Positions 36,001 through 49,183 are shown, numbered from the stretch's first letter. The stretch is DNA of 64,000 bases from Streptomyces termitum (GCF_014650175.1 NZ_BMUL01000003.1:62001-126000); one strand, 5' to 3'. Notes: a model not told the origin generated them from the sequence alone. Numbers and translations are program-made.

Positions 36001-39000
36001 GTCCCGGGCGTGATGACGGCGTGCGTGACGTCGTCGGAGCACTCGGTCGGCCCGTAGGCGTTGACCAGCGGGATGTGCGGCGCCAGCTCCAGCCACTCCC
36101 GCGCCAGGTCGGCGGGGAGCGTCTCGCCCGTCACCATCAGGTGCGTGAGCGGGGCGAGTTCGGGCCGGTCGAGGCCGCTTCGCCAGGAGTCGACGGCGGC
36201 GCGCAGCAGCGAGGGCACGACCTCCAGGATCGTGACGCCATCGGCGGCGATCCGGCCGAAGAGCTCCTGCGGGTCGGCGGCGGTGTCGCGGTCGACGACG
36301 ACCAGGCGGCCGCCGGTGACCAGCGGGGAGAGCATCTGCCACACCGAGATGTCGAAGGTGACGGGGGCGTTGTGCACGACCACGTCGTCCGAGGTCAGGC
36401 CGAGGTCGTCGACCTTCGCCAGGAGGTGGTTGACCATGCCCGCCCGGTGCACCATCGCGCCCTTGGGGCGGCCGGTGGAACCCGAGGTGAAGATGACGTA
36501 CGCCAGGTCGTCGGCGGCTCCGAGCGGCGCGGCGAGTTCGGTGTCGGAGGCCCCGTTCCAGGCGACCACCACCGGCGAGCCCGACGCGGCCCCGAGCAGC
36601 TCGGCGGCCGTCCCGCCCAGTCCGGGCCCCACGTACAGGGCCTCGGGCCGCGCGTCGTCGAGGAGGGCGGCGGTACGGGCCAGCGGCGCGCGCAGGTCCA
36701 GCGGGACCCAGGCGGCACCGGCGCCGAGGACGCCCAGGACGCCCGCCACGAAGGGAACGCCCGGCTCGCAGAGCATCGCCACCCGCGCGCCGGGGCGGAC
36801 CCCGGCGGCGGTCAGCCGACGGCTCACCGCCGAGGCCAGCGCGACCAGTTCGGCGTACGAGACGCCGCCCCCGGGGTCCTGCACCGCGATCCGGTCCGGG
36901 CGCGCGGCGGCGTGCGCCCGCACCCGCTCCACGACCCCGGTGTACGCCTCCTCGACCGCCGTCGCCGCCCACGCCGCCCGCACCGCCGCCGACTCGGCCG
37001 GCAGCAGCACCCCGACCGACCGCACCGGACGGTCCGGCGCCGCCACGAACGCGCCCAGCAGGTGCGCCAGCCGCTCGGCGAACGACCGCGCGGTCCCCTC
37101 GTCGAACAGGTCGGCGCTGTACTCCAGGACCGCGTCGATCCCGGCCGCAGCCCCGTCCTCCGTACGCCGCTCGAACAGCTCGAACGCCAGGTCCGCCTTG
37201 GCGGTCCCGGTGCCGATCAGCAGCGGCTCCGACTCCAGCCCCGCCAGCCGCACCGCCGTGTCCGGCGTGTTGTGCAGCGTCAGCATCGTCTGGAACAGCG
37301 GGTGCCGGGACAGCGACCGGCTCGGCGCCAGCGCGTCCACCAGCGCCTCGAACGGCAGGTCCTGGTGCGCGTACGCCGCCAGGTCGGCGGCCCGCACCCG
37401 GTCCAGCAGCTCCCGGAACGTCGGATCGCCCGACAGGTCCGTCCGCAGCACCAGCGTGTTCACGAACAGGCCGACCAGCTCGTCCAGGACCGGATCGACG
37501 CGCCCCGCGACCGGCGAGCCCAGCGGCACGTCGTCGCCCGCGCCCAGCTTCGACAGCAGCGCGGCCAGCGCCGCCTGGAGCACCATGAACGTGCTCACGC
37601 CCTGCTCCCGGGCCAGCTCCCCGACCGCCGCGTGCAGCGCCCCGTCGATCCGGAACGCCACCTCGCCGCCCCGGTACGTCGGCACGGCGGGCCGCGGCCG
37701 GTCGGCCGGCAGCTCCAGCTCGTCCGGCAGCCCGTCCAGCGCCCGGCGCCAGTAGGCCAGCTGCTCCTCCGAGACCGCCTCCAGCAGCTCGCGCTGCCAC
37801 AGCGTGTAGTCCGCGTACTGCACCGGCAGCGGCGTCCACACCGGCGCGCCGCCCGCGCGGCGCGCCGCGTAGGCCGCCGCCAGGTCCGCGCCCAGCGGCC
37901 CCACCGACCAGCCGTCCGCCGCGATGTGGTGCACCACGAGCAGCAGTACGTGCTCCTCGTCCGAGCCGCGGAACAGCTCGGCCCGCAGCGGCAGTTCGGC
38001 CGCCAGGTCGAAGCCGCGCCGGGCGGCCGCGCGCACCGCCGCCTCGTCCAGCGGGGAGACCGCCAGCTCGACCGGGACCGCGTCCGCGTCCACGACCTCC
38101 TGCCGGGGCCGCCCGTCGGTGTCCGGGAAGCGGGTGCGCAGCGCCTCGTGGCGCCCCACCACGTCCCGCACCGCCGCCCGCAGCGCCGCCACGTCGAGCG
38201 GCCCCGTCAGCCGGACCGCGACCGGGATGTTGTACGCCGGGTTGTCCGCCTCCAGCTGGCCCAGGAACCACAGCCGCCGCTGGGCGGGGGAGAGCGGCAG
38301 CACCTCCGGGCGCACGGCCGGCGCCGGAGCGGGCCGGGCCTCCCCGGCGTCCGCGACCCGGGCCGCGAGGCCCGCCGGGGTCGGCGCGTCGAAGACCGCC
38401 CGGACCGGCAGGTCGGCGCCGAGCGCCGTCCTGATCCGGCCGGTCAGCCGGGTCGCGAGCAGCGAGTGCCCGCCGAGGTCGAAGAACGAGTCGTCCGGAC
38501 CGGCCGGCGCCGGCAGGCCGAGCACCTCGCCGAACACCTCGCACAGCAACTGCTCCTGCGGGGTGCGCGGCGTCCGGGCCGCGGCCCGCACTCCCTGCGC
38601 GGGCACCGGCAGCAGCTTGCGGTCGACCTTGCCGTTCGCGGTCAGCGGCAGCGCCTCCATCGCCACGTACAGGGCGGGCACCATGTGCGCCGGCAGGCCC
38701 TCGGCCAGGTGGGCGCGGAGCGCGGCGGGGGCGGCGGTGCCGACCGTGTACGCCACCAGCTGGGTGCCGCCCGGCAGGTCCTCCCGGGCGACGACCGTCG
38801 CCTGCGACACCTCGGGGTGGGCCGCCAGCGCGGACTCGATCTCGCCGAGCTCGATCCGGAAGCCCCGGATCTTCACCTGGTGGTCGGCCCGCCCGATGTA
38901 CTCGATCTGCCCGTCCGCGCCCCAGCGCACCACGTCGCCCGTCCGGTACATCCGGGCACCGGGCGGACCGAACGGGTCCGGCACGAAGCGGGTCGCGGTC

Positions 39001-41459
39001 AGCGCGGGGCGGTCGTGGTAGCCGCGCGCCACGCCGTCGCCCGCGATGTACAGCTCGCCGACCGCCCCGGAGGGAGCGGCCCGCAGCGCGTCGTCGAGCA
39101 CGTACACCCGCGTGTTGGCGATCGGCCGGCCGATCGGCGGGACGCCGCCGCGCTCGCCGTCCAGGACCGCCGCGGTCGACCAGATCGTCGTCTCGGTCGG
39201 CCCGTAGACGTTGGTGACCTCGCGGGCGGCGGCGCGCAGCGCGTCGGCGAGCGGCTCGCCGACGGCCTCGCCGCCGATCAGGACCCGCAGCCCCGCCAGG
39301 CTCTCCGGGTGCTCGGTGACCAGCGCGTGCCACAGCGTCGGCGTGGCCTGCATGACGGTCGCCCCGCTGCCCGTCACCAGGGCGGCGAGCGCGGCCGGGT
39401 CGCGCACCGTGTCGCGCTCGGCGAGGACCAGCTCGGCGCCGGTCAGCAGCGGCACGAAGATCTCCAGGTTGGAGATGTCGAAGCCGAAGGTGGTGACCGA
39501 CAGGAAGCGGTCGCCGGGGCCCACGCCGAACCGCTCGCCCATGTCGTGCACCAGGTTGATCAGCGCGTCCTGCGGCACCACCACGCCCTTGGGACGGCCG
39601 GTGGAGCCCGAGGTGTAGATCGTGTACGCGGTGTCCAGCGGGTCCGGGTCGGGGGTGCCGGCCGGGCCCGCCGGGTGCCGCGCGAGGAGCTCCGCCGCCG
39701 TGTCCAGGATCAGGTGCGGGCGGGCGGTGACGGCCGGCAGCGCGGCGGCGACGCCGGTGGTGGTGACCACCAGGGCGGGCGCCGCGTCGTCCAGCATGTA
39801 GCCGATGCGGTCGGCCGGGTAGTCGGGGTCGAGCGGCAGGTAGCCGGCGCCCGCCTTGACGACCGCGAGGACCGCGACGACCAGGTCCGCCGAGCGCGGC
39901 AGCGCGAGCGCCACCAGGGCGCCGGGACCCGCGCCGCGCGCCGCCAGCTCGTGGGCGAGCCGGTCGGCGCGGGCGTGCAGCTCCGCGTAGTCCAGCCGCT
40001 CGGCGCCGCAGCGCAGTGCGGGCGCCTGCGGCGCGGCAGCGGCCCGCTCCGCGAGCTGCGCCCGCAGGGCGTGCCGGGGGTGGGCGCGGGCGGTGTCGTT
40101 GTGCCCGGAGAGCAGCGCGGCGCGCTCCTCCTCGCCGAGCAGCTCCAGCCGGGACAGCGGCAGGTCGGCCGTGTCGGGGAGCGCGGCGAGCAGCCGCAGG
40201 ACCCGCCCGGACAGCGCGGCGGCCTCCGCCGCCGTGACCAGGTCGGGCGCGTGGTCCAGCCGCAGCGTCAGCTCCTCGCCGGGCAGCACCAGCAGCGACA
40301 GCGGGTAGTGCGTCGCGTCGCGGCCCCGTACGCCCGTCACCGTCAGCCCGGGGACGGCCCCGCGCAGGGCGTCCGGGTCCAGCGGATAGTTCTCGAAGAT
40401 CATGACGGTGTCGAACAGCTCGCCGTGGCCCGCGTCCCGCTGGATCCGGGACAGCCCCAGGTGCTGGTGCGGCAGCAGCGCCGTGTGCTGCTCCTGCGCC
40501 GCCGCCACCACCTCGGCGAGGGTCTGCCCGGCGGAGGTCCGCAGCCGCACCGGCAGCGTGTTGATGAAGAGGCCGATCATCGACTCGACGCCCGGCAGCT
40601 CCGGCGGCCGGCCCGAGGCCGTGGTGCCGAACACCACGTCGTCCCGGCCGGTCAGGGCGCCGAGGACGACCGCCCACACGCCCTGGAGGACGCTGGACAG
40701 GGTGACGCCCCGGGTCCTGGCCCACTCCATCAGCCGGGCGGTGGCCGCCGCGTCGAGCCGGGCGACGTGCTGTGCGGGCAGCACGGGGGCGCGGCCGGGC
40801 GGCGCCGGGACGAGCCGGGTGGGCTCCTCCAGGCCGCCGAGCAGCTCCCCGTACGCCGTGGCGGCGGCCTCCTCGTCCTGCCGGTCCAGCCAGGACAGAT
40901 AGCTCTTGTACGCGGTGACGGCGGGCAGCCCGGAGGCGTCGCCGCCCGCCGCGTACGCGGTGAACAGCTCGGACAGCAGCAGCGGCATCGACCAGCCGTC
41001 GAGCAGGATGTGGTGGCAGGTGACGAGGAGCCGGTGGCGGTCCGCGCCGGTGCCGACGAGGGTGAAGCGGATCAGCGGCGGCCGGCCCACGTCGAACGGC
41101 TCGGTGCGGTCCCGGTCGGTCAGCGCCTCCAGGTCGTCCGGCCCGTCCACCTCCCGCCAGGGCACCGGCACCGCCCGGGGTATCAGCTGCACCGGCTGCC
41201 CGTTCTTGCGGTAGCGGAAGCCCGCCCGCAGGTTCGGGTGCCGGGCCAGCACGCCGGCCGCGGCGGCCTTCAGCGCGCCCCGGTCGAGCGGCCCCTCCAG
41301 GTCCAGGACGAGCTGCACCGCGTACACGTCGAGCTCCCGCCGGTCGTACACGGCGTGGAAGAGCAGGCCCTCCTGGAGCGGGGTGAGCGGCAGCACGTCG
41401 CTCAGCCCGCCCGCACCGCGCGGCGCCCCGGGGCCCTTCCCCTGTCCGGTCGTGCTCAT
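33006..41459 (-). CDS. NRPS-B: C-A(Gly)-T-C-A(Dap-like)-T-E-TE
   Basis: A 2817-residue two-module synthetase. C1 starts [17 protein letters not shown] and has HHILLDGWS (about 149), the type that follows an E domain. A1 (about 470-950) reads D-I-L-Q-L-G-V-I-W, matching Gly. T1 is GGHSL (about 996). C2 has HHIAADGWS (about 1177). A2 (about 1500-1990) reads D-I-W-E-M-T-A-D-D, an acidic pocket suited to a diamino acid. T2 is GGDSIRS (about 2043). The E domain has [11 protein letters not shown] (about 2236). The TE has GWSFG (about 2643) and a late HDGMM His. The start overlaps the NRPS-A stop (ATGA). It extends the NRPS-A chain with Gly and D-X and releases it. Confidence 0.92.
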   Translation of the reverse strand: MSTTGQGKGPGAPRGAGGLSDVLPLTPLQEGLLFHAVYDRRELDVYAVQLVLDLEGPLDRGALKAAAAGVLARHPNLRAGFRYRKNGQPVQLIPRAVPVPWREVDGPDDLEALTDRDRTEPFDVGRPPLIRFTLVGTGADRHRLLVTCHHILLDGWSMPLLLSELFTAYAAGGDASGLPAVTAYKSYLSWLDRQDEEAAATAYGELLGGLEEPTRLVPAPPGRAPVLPAQHVARLDAAATARLMEWARTRGVTLSSVLQGVWAVVLGALTGRDDVVFGTTASGRPPELPGVESMIGLFINTLPVRLRTSAGQTLAEVVAAAQEQHTALLPHQHLGLSRIQRDAGHGELFDTVMIFENYPLDPDALRGAVPGLTVTGVRGRDATHYPLSLLVLPGEELTLRLDHAPDLVTAAEAAALSGRVLRLLAALPDTADLPLSRLELLGEEERAALLSGHNDTARAHPRHALRAQLAERAAAAPQAPALRCGAERLDYAELHARADRLAHELAARGAGPGALVALALPRSADLVVAVLAVVKAGAGYLPLDPDYPADRIGYMLDDAAPALVVTTTGVAAALPAVTARPHLILDTAAELLARHPAGPAGTPDPDPLDTAYTIYTSGSTGRPKGVVVPQDALINLVHDMGERFGVGPGDRFLSVTTFGFDISNLEIFVPLLTGAELVLAERDTVRDPAALAALVTGSGATVMQATPTLWHALVTEHPESLAGLRVLIGGEAVGEPLADALRAAAREVTNVYGPTETTIWSTAAVLDGERGGVPPIGRPIANTRVYVLDDALRAAPSGAVGELYIAGDGVARGYHDRPALTATRFVPDPFGPPGARMYRTGDVVRWGADGQIEYIGRADHQVKIRGFRIELGEIESALAAHPEVSQATVVAREDLPGGTQLVAYTVGTAAPAALRAHLAEGLPAHMVPALYVAMEALPLTANGKVDRKLLPVPAQGVRAAARTPRTPQEQLLCEVFGEVLGLPAPAGPDDSFFDLGGHSLLATRLTGRIRTALGADLPVRAVFDAPTPAGLAARVADAGEARPAPAPAVRPEVLPLSPAQRRLWFLGQLEADNPAYNIPVAVRLTGPLDVAALRAAVRDVVGRHEALRTRFPDTDGRPRQEVVDADAVPVELAVSPLDEAAVRAAARRGFDLAAELPLRAELFRGSDEEHVLLLVVHHIAADGWSVGPLGADLAAAYAARRAGGAPVWTPLPVQYADYTLWQRELLEAVSEEQLAYWRRALDGLPDELELPADRPRPAVPTYRGGEVAFRIDGALHAAVGELAREQGVSTFMVLQAALAALLSKLGAGDDVPLGSPVAGRVDPVLDELVGLFVNTLVLRTDLSGDPTFRELLDRVRAADLAAYAHQDLPFEALVDALAPSRSLSRHPLFQTMLTLHNTPDTAVRLAGLESEPLLIGTGTAKADLAFELFERRTEDGAAAGIDAVLEYSADLFDEGTARSFAERLAHLLGAFVAAPDRPVRSVGVLLPAESAAVRAAWAATAVEEAYTGVVERVRAHAAARPDRIAVQDPGGGVSYAELVALASAVSRRLTAAGVRPGARVAMLCEPGVPFVAGVLGVLGAGAAWVPLDLRAPLARTAALLDDARPEALYVGPGLGGTAAELLGAASGSPVVVAWNGASDTELAAPLGAADDLAYVIFTSGSTGRPKGAMVHRAGMVNHLLAKVDDLGLTSDDVVVHNAPVTFDISVWQMLSPLVTGGRLVVVDRDTAADPQELFGRIAADGVTILEVVPSLLRAAVDSWRSGLDRPELAPLTHLMVTGETLPADLAREWLELAPHIPLVNAYGPTECSDDVTHAVITPGTPLGSRAPIGRAVRNTRLYVLDGELRPVPPGSAGELYVAGTGVGRGYLDDPAKTAVTFTADPYAVEPGTRMYRTGDRVRQRPDGQLEFLERTDHQVKIRGHRIELGEVESALRRLPGITDAAAAVHHGRLVGYLVGTAEDARTALGAILPDYMVPSALLTLDALPLTPNGKVDRKALPAPDPSAHAAGPAREPGTATERTLAEVFAAVLGLPSVGVDDSFFDLGGDSIRSIEVVAGARRSGLRVTAADVFTHKTVAALAAAVGEAEPVETVGTDDGVGAFAPTPVMLRFLEAGGPVDGFNQSVVLTTPAGLDPERLVSALQRVVDHHDALRLRLTGRGPADWRLVVGEPGSVPVAPLVARVDASHRAYEDEALLRRAVAAQSEAARDRLAPREGSVLQAVWIDRGADRPGRLVLMLHHLVVDGVSWRVLLPDLLAAYERPDAALDPVGTSLRHWAGLLRAQTEARTGELPYWSRLLDREERPVGSRALDPARDTYATARTLRLTLPAEHTGPLLEHGPAAFQAEVHDVLLAGLGLAVAEWRGRSLLVEVESHGREQLHEGVDLSRTAGWFTSTHPVLLRAAPLGAEQAVKEMREQLSALADHGLGHGVLRHLGDGTSPLPAVDPQLGFNYLGRFAAVESYDGGWAAAPEAREGFAATSGGMPLGHTAEVDALVEDGPDGPVLVATWTWAGQLLEPDDAGVLAEGWFRALRALAERAGELAATRPADGAAGRRPALLTEAFETLLPIRPDGGREPLFFLHGGVGLSWPYLGLAEHLAKEFPVYGFQASGIISEAPLPASIPDMAEEYVRRILEIQPSGPYHLLGWSFGGLLAHAAATRLEGLGHRVALLVNLDSYPVPEPDGIPDDRALLAKILEYCGYDAAAFAGGEPTLSEVLELFRRDANPLAGLDEPQLARLLRIVRNHAVLSAEFAPDRFGGDVLFLSATEGTTPDSPTVAVWEPHIGGRITHHRIASDHDGMMRPAPQREIGRIIAAHLDTLR
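33537..33665 (-). other. Patch of atypical codon use in the NRPS-B TE domain
   Basis: Around the GWSFG motif the frame uses GAA, TAT, AGA, ATT, CAT, CTT and GCA codons repeatedly, whereas flanking NRPS sequence is almost wholly G/C-ending. The reading frame and protein motif are intact. Confidence 0.6.
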
Positions 41460-44400
41460 CCTTCGTCCCCCCACTCGTCTGCGAACTCGTTCTCGAACTC
41501 GTCGATCTCGTCCTGGCCGAGCCCCTCGACGAGCCCCAGGTCCGAGGGCGTGAAGCCCCCGGCGTCGGGCCGTGCGGCGTGCCCCACGAGCGCCTTCAGC
41601 GCCCGGAACCAGCCGTGTGCGACCGCCTCGGCGTCGGCGTCGGCGACCGTCCGCCCCGCCCACGCCCACTCGGCGACCAGGCAGGGGCCGTCCGGGCGGT
41701 CCTCGGTGCGCGCGTTGACACCCAGCGCGTGCGGCAGCGGCATCCCCGCGTCGGTGCCGGCCGCCACGTCCAGCGACTCCGCCGCGACCTGCCAGTCGCC
41801 CGGCTCCGAAAGGGCCATCCGGCCCAGGTAGTTGAAGCCCAGCTGCGGCGCCGGGAGGGCGCCCAGCTCCGTCTCGCCGCCGGTGCCGAGACGGCCCAGC
41901 AGGCCGTGCCCGATCCCGTGGTCCGGGATCCGCCGCAGCTGCTCCTTGACCTCCTTCAGCGCCTGGCCGAGCGCCGGCCCGCCGGCCCACACCTCGTCCC
42001 AGTCGCACAGGCCCACGTCGAGGCGGACCGGGTGCGTGCTGGTGAACCAGCCCACCGTGCGGGACAGGTCCACGCCCGGCACGACCTCCTCCCGGCCGTG
42101 CCCCTCCAGGTCGACGAGCACGTCCTGCGGCTCGCCGCGCCCGCGCCGCCAGTCGGCGACGCCGAGCGCGAGGGCGGTCAGCAGCACGTCGTTGATCTCG
42201 GCGTGGAAGACGGCCGGGACGGTGGTGAGCAGCTCCGCCGTGTACGCGGCGGGCAGTTCCAGCCGCAGCGTGCGGGCGGTCGCCGCGGTGTCCTCGGCCG
42301 GGTCCAGCGGCCGGGAGCCGATCGGCGGGTCGCCGCCGTCCACGACCTCGCGCCACAGCGGCAGTTCGGCCCGGCGCTCCGGGCGCGCGGCCTCCTCGCG
42401 CAGCAGCAGCGCCCACTGCCGGAAGGAGGTGCCCACCGGGGCGAGGGGCCGCTCGGGCCGCTCGTACGCCTGGGCCAGGTCGGGCAGCAGGATCCGCCAG
42501 GAGACGCCGTCCACCACCAGGTGGTGCAGGGTCAGCAGCAGCCGGCCGGGCCGGCCGGGACCGGCGTCGAGCCACACCGCGCGGACCACGGCGCCCCGGG
42601 CGGGCGACAGCGCGGCACGGGACGCCGCGGCCTCCGCCCGGACCAGGGCGGCGAGGTCGCCGTCCCCGGCGCCGACCCGGCGCAGCACGTCCCCGGCGAG
42701 GACCGCCCCGACCTCCAGGATCGTGTCGCCGTGCCGGCGCAGCGCGTCGTGGTGGTCGAGGACCGCCTGGAGGGCGGCCTCGATCCGCTCGTACGCGGCG
42801 CCCGCGGGCGTCTGCACGACGGCGGCCTGGTGGAAGCCGTCGGTCGGGCCGTCGATCGCGTCGAACCAGGCGGTGATCGGCGTGGCCGGCACCGGCCCGG
42901 TGCCGTCGCCGGCCCCGACGGTCCCGGTCCGCCCCGCCTCCCGCGCGGCGAGCGCCAGGCCCTGCGGGGTGCGGTGCACGAAGACGTCCTGCGCGGTGAT
43001 CTCCAGGCCGGCCTCGCGGGCCCTGCCGACGAGCTGGATGGAGCTGATGCTGTCGCCGCCGAGGTCGAAGAAGCCGGCGTCGGCACCGGCCGACTCCAGG
43101 CCGAGGACCTCCGCGAAGGCCCGGCAGAGCACCTCCTCCCGCTCGTTCGCCGGGGCGAGCCCCTCGGCGGCCCGGCTGTGGTCGGGCGCGGGCAGGGCGC
43201 GGCGGTCCAGCTTGCCGTTCCCGGTCAGCGGCAGCGCGTCGAGGGCGACGACGGCGCTCGGCACCATGTGCTCGGGCAGGGCCCCGGCCAGCCGGGACCG
43301 CACCTCCCGCACGTCCACGGGGCCGTCGGCGGCGACGACGTAGGCGACGAGCCGCTTGTCGCCGGGCCGGTCCTCGCGGACCACGACCGCGGCGGCCGCG
43401 AGGTCGCCCCGGGTCAGCAGCGCGCCCTCGATCTCGCCGGGCTCGATGCGGAAGCCGCGCAGCTTCACCTGGTCGTCGGCGCGCCCCACGTAGTCGAGGC
43501 TGCCGTCGGCGTTCCACCGCACCAGGTCGCCGGAGCGGTACATCCGGCCGCCGGGCGCGGTGGCGTACGGGTCGGCGAGGAAGCGGGTCGCGGTCAGCTC
43601 CGGGCGCCGCAGGTAGCCGCGGGCCAGCTGGTCGCCGCCGATGTACAGCTCGCCGGTCACGCCGGGCGGCACCGGGCGCAGCCGCCCGTCGAGCACGTAC
43701 AGGCGGGTGTTGTGCAGCGGGAAGCCGATCGGCGGCTTCACCGCGCCGGAGAGCGGCGCGCTGATGGAGGCGCAGACGGTGGCCTCGGTCGGCCCGTAGG
43801 CGTTGAGCATCACCCGGCCGCGCGAGAACCGCTCGACCAGCTCCGGCGGGCACGCCTCGCCCGCCACGACCAGCTGCACGCCCGCGGGCATCGGCCGGTC
43901 GGCCGGCCACGCGGACAGGACGGTGGGCGGCAGGCACACCATGGTGGTGCCGGTGCGCTCCACCAGCTCGGCGAGCGGCCCGCCCGGACCGCGGTCCTCG
44001 GCGCTCGACAGGATCATCGTGGCGCCCGACAGGAGCCCGATGGACAGCTCCCAGGTCGCCGCGTCGAAGCTGTACGAGGCGAACTGGAGCCAGCGGGTGT
44101 CCGGGCCGATGTTCATGCGGGGGCCCTGGTCGGCGACCATCACGGCGACCGTGCGGTGCTCCACGACGACGCCCTTGGGACGCCCGGTGGAGCCCGAGGT
44201 GTAGATGACGTACGCGGCGTCGCGGACGGTCAGCGGCCGGGTCCGGTCGGCGTCGGCGAGGGCCCGGCCGGGGCGGGCGGCGACGGCCGCCCGCACCTCC
44301 GGGTCGTCGAGCAGCAGCCGGGGCACGTCCGTGCCGTCCAGACCGGCGGACTCGGCGGCCGTCGTCAGGGCGAGCGCCGGCCGCGCGTCGCCCAGCATGT

Positions 44401-47400
44401 AGGCGATGCGGTCCCGGGGATAGGCGGCGTCGATCGGCAGGTAGGCGGCGCCCGCCTTGAGGACGGCGAGCAGCGCGACGACCATCTCCGGCGAGCGCGG
44501 CAGCAGCAGCGCCACCAGGTCGCCGGGCCCGGTGCCCCGGGCGGCCAGCTCGTGGGCGAGCCGGTTCGCGCGCGCGTCCAGCTCGGCGTACGAGACCACC
44601 TCCGCGCCGAACTCCAGGGCCGGGTGGCCGGGCTGGGCGGCGGCACGGGCCGCGTACAGCTCGTGCACCGGCGCCACCTCGACGTCCTGGACGGGGCCGG
44701 CCCACGCGCCTAGGATCCGCTCGCGCTCGGCGGGCAGCAGGGCGTCGACCGTGCCCAGCGCGGCGTCGGGGGCGCGGGTGAGGACGCCGACGAGGTGGGC
44801 GAAGCGGTCCGCCAGGGACCGGGCGGTCGCCTCGTCGAACAGGTCGGAGCTGTACTCCAGGACGGCGTCGATCCCGGCGGGCGCGCCGTCCGGGCCGTGC
44901 CGCTCGGTCAGTTCGAAGGCCAGGTCCAGCTTGGCGGTGCCGGTGCGGACCGGGACGGTCTCGACGGCCAGGCCGGGCAGGACGAGGTCGGCGGAGGCGT
45001 TGTTCTGGAGCACCAGCATGGTCTGGAACAGCGGCTGCCGGGACAGCGACCGGCTCGGCGCGACCGCGTCGACCAGCGTCTCGAACGGCAGGTCCTGGTG
45101 GGCGTAGGCCGCCAGGTCGGCCGCGCGGACCCGGTCCACCAGCTCGCGGAAGGTCGGGTCGCCGGACAGGTCGGTGCGCAGCACCAGGGTGTTGACGAAG
45201 AAGCCGACCAGCTCGTCGAGGGCCGGGTCGGTGCGGCCCGCGACGGGCGTCCCGAGCGGCACGTCGTCGCCCGCGCCGAGGCTCGACAGCAGCGTGGCGA
45301 GCGCGGCCTGGAGCACCATGAAGGCGCTCGCGCCCTGCGCGCGGGCCAGCGCGGCGACCGCCGCGTGCGCCGCGCCGCCGACCTCGAAGGAGACGGTGCC
45401 GCCCCGGTGGCTGGGCACGGCGGGCCGCGGCCGGTCGGCCGGCAGCTCCAGCTCCTCCGGGAGACCGGCCAGCGCCTTCTTCCAGTGGGCGAGCTGCTCG
45501 TCCGCGACCGCGTCGAGGAGGCCGCGCTGCCACAGCGTGTAGTCGGCGTACTGGACCGGCAGCGGCTCCCACGCGGGGGCCAGGCCCGCCCGCCGCAGCC
45601 CGTACGCCTCGGCGAGGTCGCGGGCGAGCGGGGCGACGGACCAGCCGTCGGAGGCGATGTGGTGGAGCACGACGAGCAGGACGTGCTCGTCGGCGGCGAG
45701 CCGGAACAGCTCGGCGCGCAGCGGGAGTCCGCCCGCCAGGTCGAAGCCCCGGGACGCCGAGGCGGCCAGCGCCCCGGCCAGCTCCCCGGGCGCCGTCGCG
45801 GTGACGGGCAGGGCGACGTGCGCCGCGTCCACCGGCAGGATCCGCTGGCGCGGCCGGCCGCCGTTCTCGGGGAAGACGGTGCGCAGGCTCTCGTGGCGGG
45901 CCACGACGTCGTCCAGCGCGGCCCCCAGGGCGGCGGTGTCCAGGGCGCCGGTCAGCCGCACCGCGAACGGCAGGTGGTAGGTGGCGGACCCCTGCTCCAG
46001 GTGGTTCAGGAACCACAGCCGCTGCTGCGCGGGGGAGAGCGGCAGCTCCTCCGGGCGCTCGGCGGCGGTCAGGGCGGGCCGCACCGGGGCGTCCGACGCG
46101 TCGAGCGCGGCGGCCAGTTCGGCGACGGTCGGGGCCTGGAAGAGGGTGCGGATCGGGACCTCGGTGCCGAGCCGGGCCCGGATCCGGGACGCGGCCCGGG
46201 TGGCGAGCAGCGAGTGCCCGCCGAGGTCGAAGAAGTCGTCGTCGACACCGACGGCCGGCAGCCCGAGGACCTCCGCGAAGATCTCGCACAGCGCCCGCTC
46301 GCGCGGGGTGCGCGCCGGGACGAGCCCCGTGGTGTGCGCCGACGGGTCGGGCGAGGGCAGCGCCTTGCGGTCGACCTTGCCGTTCGGGGTGAGCGGCAGC
46401 GCGTCCAGCGCGACGAAGGCGCTGGGCACCATGTAGCCGGGGAGGGCGGCGGAGAGCGCCGCCTTCGGCTCGTCGGCGGTGCCGACGAGGTAGCCGACGA
46501 GGCGTCCGTGGTGGACGGCGGCGGCGGCGTCGGTGACGCCGGGCAGGCGGCGCAGGGCGGTCTCGACCTCGCCGAGTTCGATGCGGTGGCCGCGGATCTT
46601 GACCTGGTGGTCGGTGCGCTCCAGGAACTCCAGCTGTCCGTCGGGCCGTTGGCGGACCCGGTCGCCGGTCCGGTACATCCGGGAGCCCGGCTCGGCGGCG
46701 TACGGGTCGGCGGTGAAGGTGACGGCGGTCTTCGCCGGGTCGTCCAGGTAGCCCCGGCCGACACCGGTGCCCGCGACGTACAGCTCGCCGGGGGTGCCGG
46801 GCGGCACCGGCTGGAGCGCGGCGTCGAGGACGTACAGGCGGGTGTTGCGGACCGGGTGGCCGATCGGCGCGCGGGCGCCGATGGCGTCGCCCGCGCGGAT
46901 GACGGCGTGCGTGACGTCGTCGGAGCACTCGGTCGGCCCGTAGGCGTTGAACAGCGGGATGCCCGGTTCGAGCGCGCCCCAGGCGGCCGCGAGGTCGGCG
47001 GGGAGCGTCTCGCCGGTGACCATCAGGGCGCGCAGCCCGTCCAGGGAGGGCCGGGGGGTGCCCGCCTCCCACGCGTCGACGGCGGCGCGCAGCAGCGACG
47101 GCACGACCTCCAGGACGGTGACGCCGTCGGCGGCGACGCGCCCGAAGAGTTCCTGCGGGTCGGCGGCCGTGTCGCGGTCCACGACGACCAGGCGGCCGCC
47201 GGTGACCAGCGGGGAGAGCATCTGCCAGACCGAGATGTCGAAGGTGACGGGGGCGTTGTGCACGACCACGTCGCCGGCCGTGAGCTCCAGGTCGTCGACC
47301 TTCGCGAACAGGTGGTTGACCATGCCCGCCCGGTGCACCATCGCGCCCTTGGGTCGGCCGGTGGAGCCCGAGGTGAAGATGACGTACGCCAGGTCGTCGG

Positions 47401-49183
47401 CGGCCCCGAGCGGCGCGGCGAGCTCGGTGTCGGAGGCCCCGTCCCAGGCCACCACGGCCGGGGCGCCGGAGGCGGCGGCGAGCAGCTCGGCGGCCGTCCC
47501 GTCCAGGCCGGGCCCGGTGTAGAGCACGTCCGCGCGGGCGTCGTCGAGGAGGGCGGCGGTACGGGCCAGCGGCGCGCGCAGGTCCAGCGGGACCCAGGCG
47601 GCACCGGCGCCGAGGACACCCAGAATGCCCGCGACGAAGGGGACGCCGGGCTCGCAGAGCATCGCCACCCGCGCGCCGGGGCGGACCCCGGCGGCGGTCA
47701 GCCGACGGCTCACCGCCGAGGCGAGGGCGACCAGCTCACGGTACGAAACAGCGCCCTGCGGATCCTGGACCGCAGTCTTCTCGGGCTCGTCGAGAGCCAG
47801 GGCACGGACACGTTCCACCACTCCCGCGTACGCCTCGTCCACCGTGGTGGCGCCCCAGCCGGCGCGGACCGCGGCCGACTCCTCCGGCAGCAGCACGTCG
47901 ATCCGGTCGACGACCGCGTCCGGGCCCGCCTCGGAGAGCCGCTCCAGCCAGCCGAACAGGCGGCGCTGGTGCAGCTCCAGCTCCTCCTGCGTGTAGCGCG
48001 AGGGGTTGGCGTCCAGCCGGACCGCGTACCCGTCCTCGGCGGCGTCGAGGTAGATGATCTGCATGTCCTCGACCGGGCCGGTCGACAGGTTGTGCAGCAG
48101 GCCCGTGCAGGCGCCGAAGGCGTAGTCGAAGCCCGACTCCAGGACGTTGACGGTCGGCCCGAGCGAGCGGCCCGCGTCCCCGGTGAAGCCGAGGTCGCGG
48201 CGGATCCGGTCGCCCCGGTGGTTCTGGTGCCGCAGCGTGGCGCGCAGTTCGGCCGCGCCGTCCCGCAGGAAGTCCGCGACCGTCCGGCCGCGCGCCACCC
48301 GCACCGGGTGCGGCACGAAGTTGGCGCGCATGCCGGGCACCGCGCGGGCGGCCGCCGTGGCACGGGCCGGCACCGCGAGGGTCAGCAGCGCCCGGTCGAC
48401 GCCGGCCGCCCGCTGCACGTAGGCGCCGGTCGCCGCGATCAGCAGCGTCTGCCAGGTGACCCGGGTGTCCCAGGCCAGCGCCCGCAGCCGCTCGACGGCG
48501 GCGGCGGGCAGCACGGCCTCGCACCGCAGCGAGCTGCGGGCGGGGCCGCCGGGGCGCGGCGAGAGGCTCACCGGCTCCGGCTGCTCCGTGAAGCGGGCCC
48601 GCCAGAACGCCCGCTCCTTCGCGTACTTCGGCGTCTCCTCGTACGCGGCCTCGTCGGCGGCGAGCGTGGCCGGGTCGGGGAACGCGCCCTCCGCCTCCGG
48701 GTCCGCGTACAGCGCGGCGAGCCGGTCGTAGATCAGGACGCGGCTGAACCCGTCGACCAGGATGTGGTTGACCCGGATGTAGAACAGCAGGTGGTCCGGG
48801 CCGAGCCGGAGCAGCACCGACCGCAGGGTGCCCGCGGTCAGGTCCGGCGGTACCAGCAGGTCCTCGCGCATGAACGCCTCGGCGGCGGCGCGCGGTTCGG
48901 GCTCCCCCGACAGGTCGAGCGATTCGACGGGGAAGGCGTCGGGGTCGGCGAGCTCCTGGAACGGCTCGCCGTCGCGCTCGGTGAACAGGGCGCGCAGGGT
49001 CCCGGCCTCCCGCACCACCCCCTGCCACGCGGCCGTGAACCGGTCGGTGTCCAGGGGGCCGCGCAGCTCCAGGAAGTCGCCCATGGTGAAGACGGGATTG
49101 CCCGGGTCGGCCTGCTGCCCGTACCACATCTCGCGCTGGGCGGCGGAGAGCGGCAGCTGCCGGGCGGACGGGGTGGAGGTCAT
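41456..49183 (-). CDS. NRPS-A: starter C-A(Dap-like)-T-C-A(Phe-like)-T-E
   Basis: A 2575-residue two-module synthetase. C1 (about 10-445) resembles starter domains; its motif is NHILVDG (about 139), with Asn for the first His but the catalytic second His kept. A1 (about 480-945) reads D-I-W-E-M-T-A-D-D, the same acidic pocket as NRPS-B A2. T1 is GGHSL (about 990). C2 has HHIASDGWS (about 1175). A2 (about 1530-1997) reads D-A-W-C-V-A-A-V-C, closest to Phe. T2 is GGDSISS (about 2043). The E domain has [11 protein letters not shown] (about 2222). An acidic tail ([18 protein letters not shown]) looks like a docking element for NRPS-B. The stop of sbnA overlaps the start by 4 bp. Confidence 0.92.
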   Translation of the reverse strand: MTSTPSARQLPLSAAQREMWYGQQADPGNPVFTMGDFLELRGPLDTDRFTAAWQGVVREAGTLRALFTERDGEPFQELADPDAFPVESLDLSGEPEPRAAAEAFMREDLLVPPDLTAGTLRSVLLRLGPDHLLFYIRVNHILVDGFSRVLIYDRLAALYADPEAEGAFPDPATLAADEAAYEETPKYAKERAFWRARFTEQPEPVSLSPRPGGPARSSLRCEAVLPAAAVERLRALAWDTRVTWQTLLIAATGAYVQRAAGVDRALLTLAVPARATAAARAVPGMRANFVPHPVRVARGRTVADFLRDGAAELRATLRHQNHRGDRIRRDLGFTGDAGRSLGPTVNVLESGFDYAFGACTGLLHNLSTGPVEDMQIIYLDAAEDGYAVRLDANPSRYTQEELELHQRRLFGWLERLSEAGPDAVVDRIDVLLPEESAAVRAGWGATTVDEAYAGVVERVRALALDEPEKTAVQDPQGAVSYRELVALASAVSRRLTAAGVRPGARVAMLCEPGVPFVAGILGVLGAGAAWVPLDLRAPLARTAALLDDARADVLYTGPGLDGTAAELLAAASGAPAVVAWDGASDTELAAPLGAADDLAYVIFTSGSTGRPKGAMVHRAGMVNHLFAKVDDLELTAGDVVVHNAPVTFDISVWQMLSPLVTGGRLVVVDRDTAADPQELFGRVAADGVTVLEVVPSLLRAAVDAWEAGTPRPSLDGLRALMVTGETLPADLAAAWGALEPGIPLFNAYGPTECSDDVTHAVIRAGDAIGARAPIGHPVRNTRLYVLDAALQPVPPGTPGELYVAGTGVGRGYLDDPAKTAVTFTADPYAAEPGSRMYRTGDRVRQRPDGQLEFLERTDHQVKIRGHRIELGEVETALRRLPGVTDAAAAVHHGRLVGYLVGTADEPKAALSAALPGYMVPSAFVALDALPLTPNGKVDRKALPSPDPSAHTTGLVPARTPRERALCEIFAEVLGLPAVGVDDDFFDLGGHSLLATRAASRIRARLGTEVPIRTLFQAPTVAELAAALDASDAPVRPALTAAERPEELPLSPAQQRLWFLNHLEQGSATYHLPFAVRLTGALDTAALGAALDDVVARHESLRTVFPENGGRPRQRILPVDAAHVALPVTATAPGELAGALAASASRGFDLAGGLPLRAELFRLAADEHVLLVVLHHIASDGWSVAPLARDLAEAYGLRRAGLAPAWEPLPVQYADYTLWQRGLLDAVADEQLAHWKKALAGLPEELELPADRPRPAVPSHRGGTVSFEVGGAAHAAVAALARAQGASAFMVLQAALATLLSSLGAGDDVPLGTPVAGRTDPALDELVGFFVNTLVLRTDLSGDPTFRELVDRVRAADLAAYAHQDLPFETLVDAVAPSRSLSRQPLFQTMLVLQNNASADLVLPGLAVETVPVRTGTAKLDLAFELTERHGPDGAPAGIDAVLEYSSDLFDEATARSLADRFAHLVGVLTRAPDAALGTVDALLPAERERILGAWAGPVQDVEVAPVHELYAARAAAQPGHPALEFGAEVVSYAELDARANRLAHELAARGTGPGDLVALLLPRSPEMVVALLAVLKAGAAYLPIDAAYPRDRIAYMLGDARPALALTTAAESAGLDGTDVPRLLLDDPEVRAAVAARPGRALADADRTRPLTVRDAAYVIYTSGSTGRPKGVVVEHRTVAVMVADQGPRMNIGPDTRWLQFASYSFDAATWELSIGLLSGATMILSSAEDRGPGGPLAELVERTGTTMVCLPPTVLSAWPADRPMPAGVQLVVAGEACPPELVERFSRGRVMLNAYGPTEATVCASISAPLSGAVKPPIGFPLHNTRLYVLDGRLRPVPPGVTGELYIGGDQLARGYLRRPELTATRFLADPYATAPGGRMYRSGDLVRWNADGSLDYVGRADDQVKLRGFRIEPGEIEGALLTRGDLAAAAVVVREDRPGDKRLVAYVVAADGPVDVREVRSRLAGALPEHMVPSAVVALDALPLTGNGKLDRRALPAPDHSRAAEGLAPANEREEVLCRAFAEVLGLESAGADAGFFDLGGDSISSIQLVGRAREAGLEITAQDVFVHRTPQGLALAAREAGRTGTVGAGDGTGPVPATPITAWFDAIDGPTDGFHQAAVVQTPAGAAYERIEAALQAVLDHHDALRRHGDTILEVGAVLAGDVLRRVGAGDGDLAALVRAEAAASRAALSPARGAVVRAVWLDAGPGRPGRLLLTLHHLVVDGVSWRILLPDLAQAYERPERPLAPVGTSFRQWALLLREEAARPERRAELPLWREVVDGGDPPIGSRPLDPAEDTAATARTLRLELPAAYTAELLTTVPAVFHAEINDVLLTALALGVADWRRGRGEPQDVLVDLEGHGREEVVPGVDLSRTVGWFTSTHPVRLDVGLCDWDEVWAGGPALGQALKEVKEQLRRIPDHGIGHGLLGRLGTGGETELGALPAPQLGFNYLGRMALSEPGDWQVAAESLDVAAGTDAGMPLPHALGVNARTEDRPDGPCLVAEWAWAGRTVADADAEAVAHGWFRALKALVGHAARPDAGGFTPSDLGLVEGLGQDEIDEFENEFADEWGDEG

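Noticed and set aside
32523..41831. A very long + strand open frame of about 3100 codons opposite NRPS-B
   Set aside because: It has no family motifs, is Arg/Gly/Val-rich and mirrors the NRPS on the other strand. Long antisense frames are expected at this GC content.
41460..47072. Extension of the NRPS-B frame upstream into NRPS-A (minus strand)
   Set aside because: The upstream part is a frame-shifted read of NRPS-A. The ATGA overlap at 41456-41459 and the LPLTPLQEG start fix the true N-terminus.
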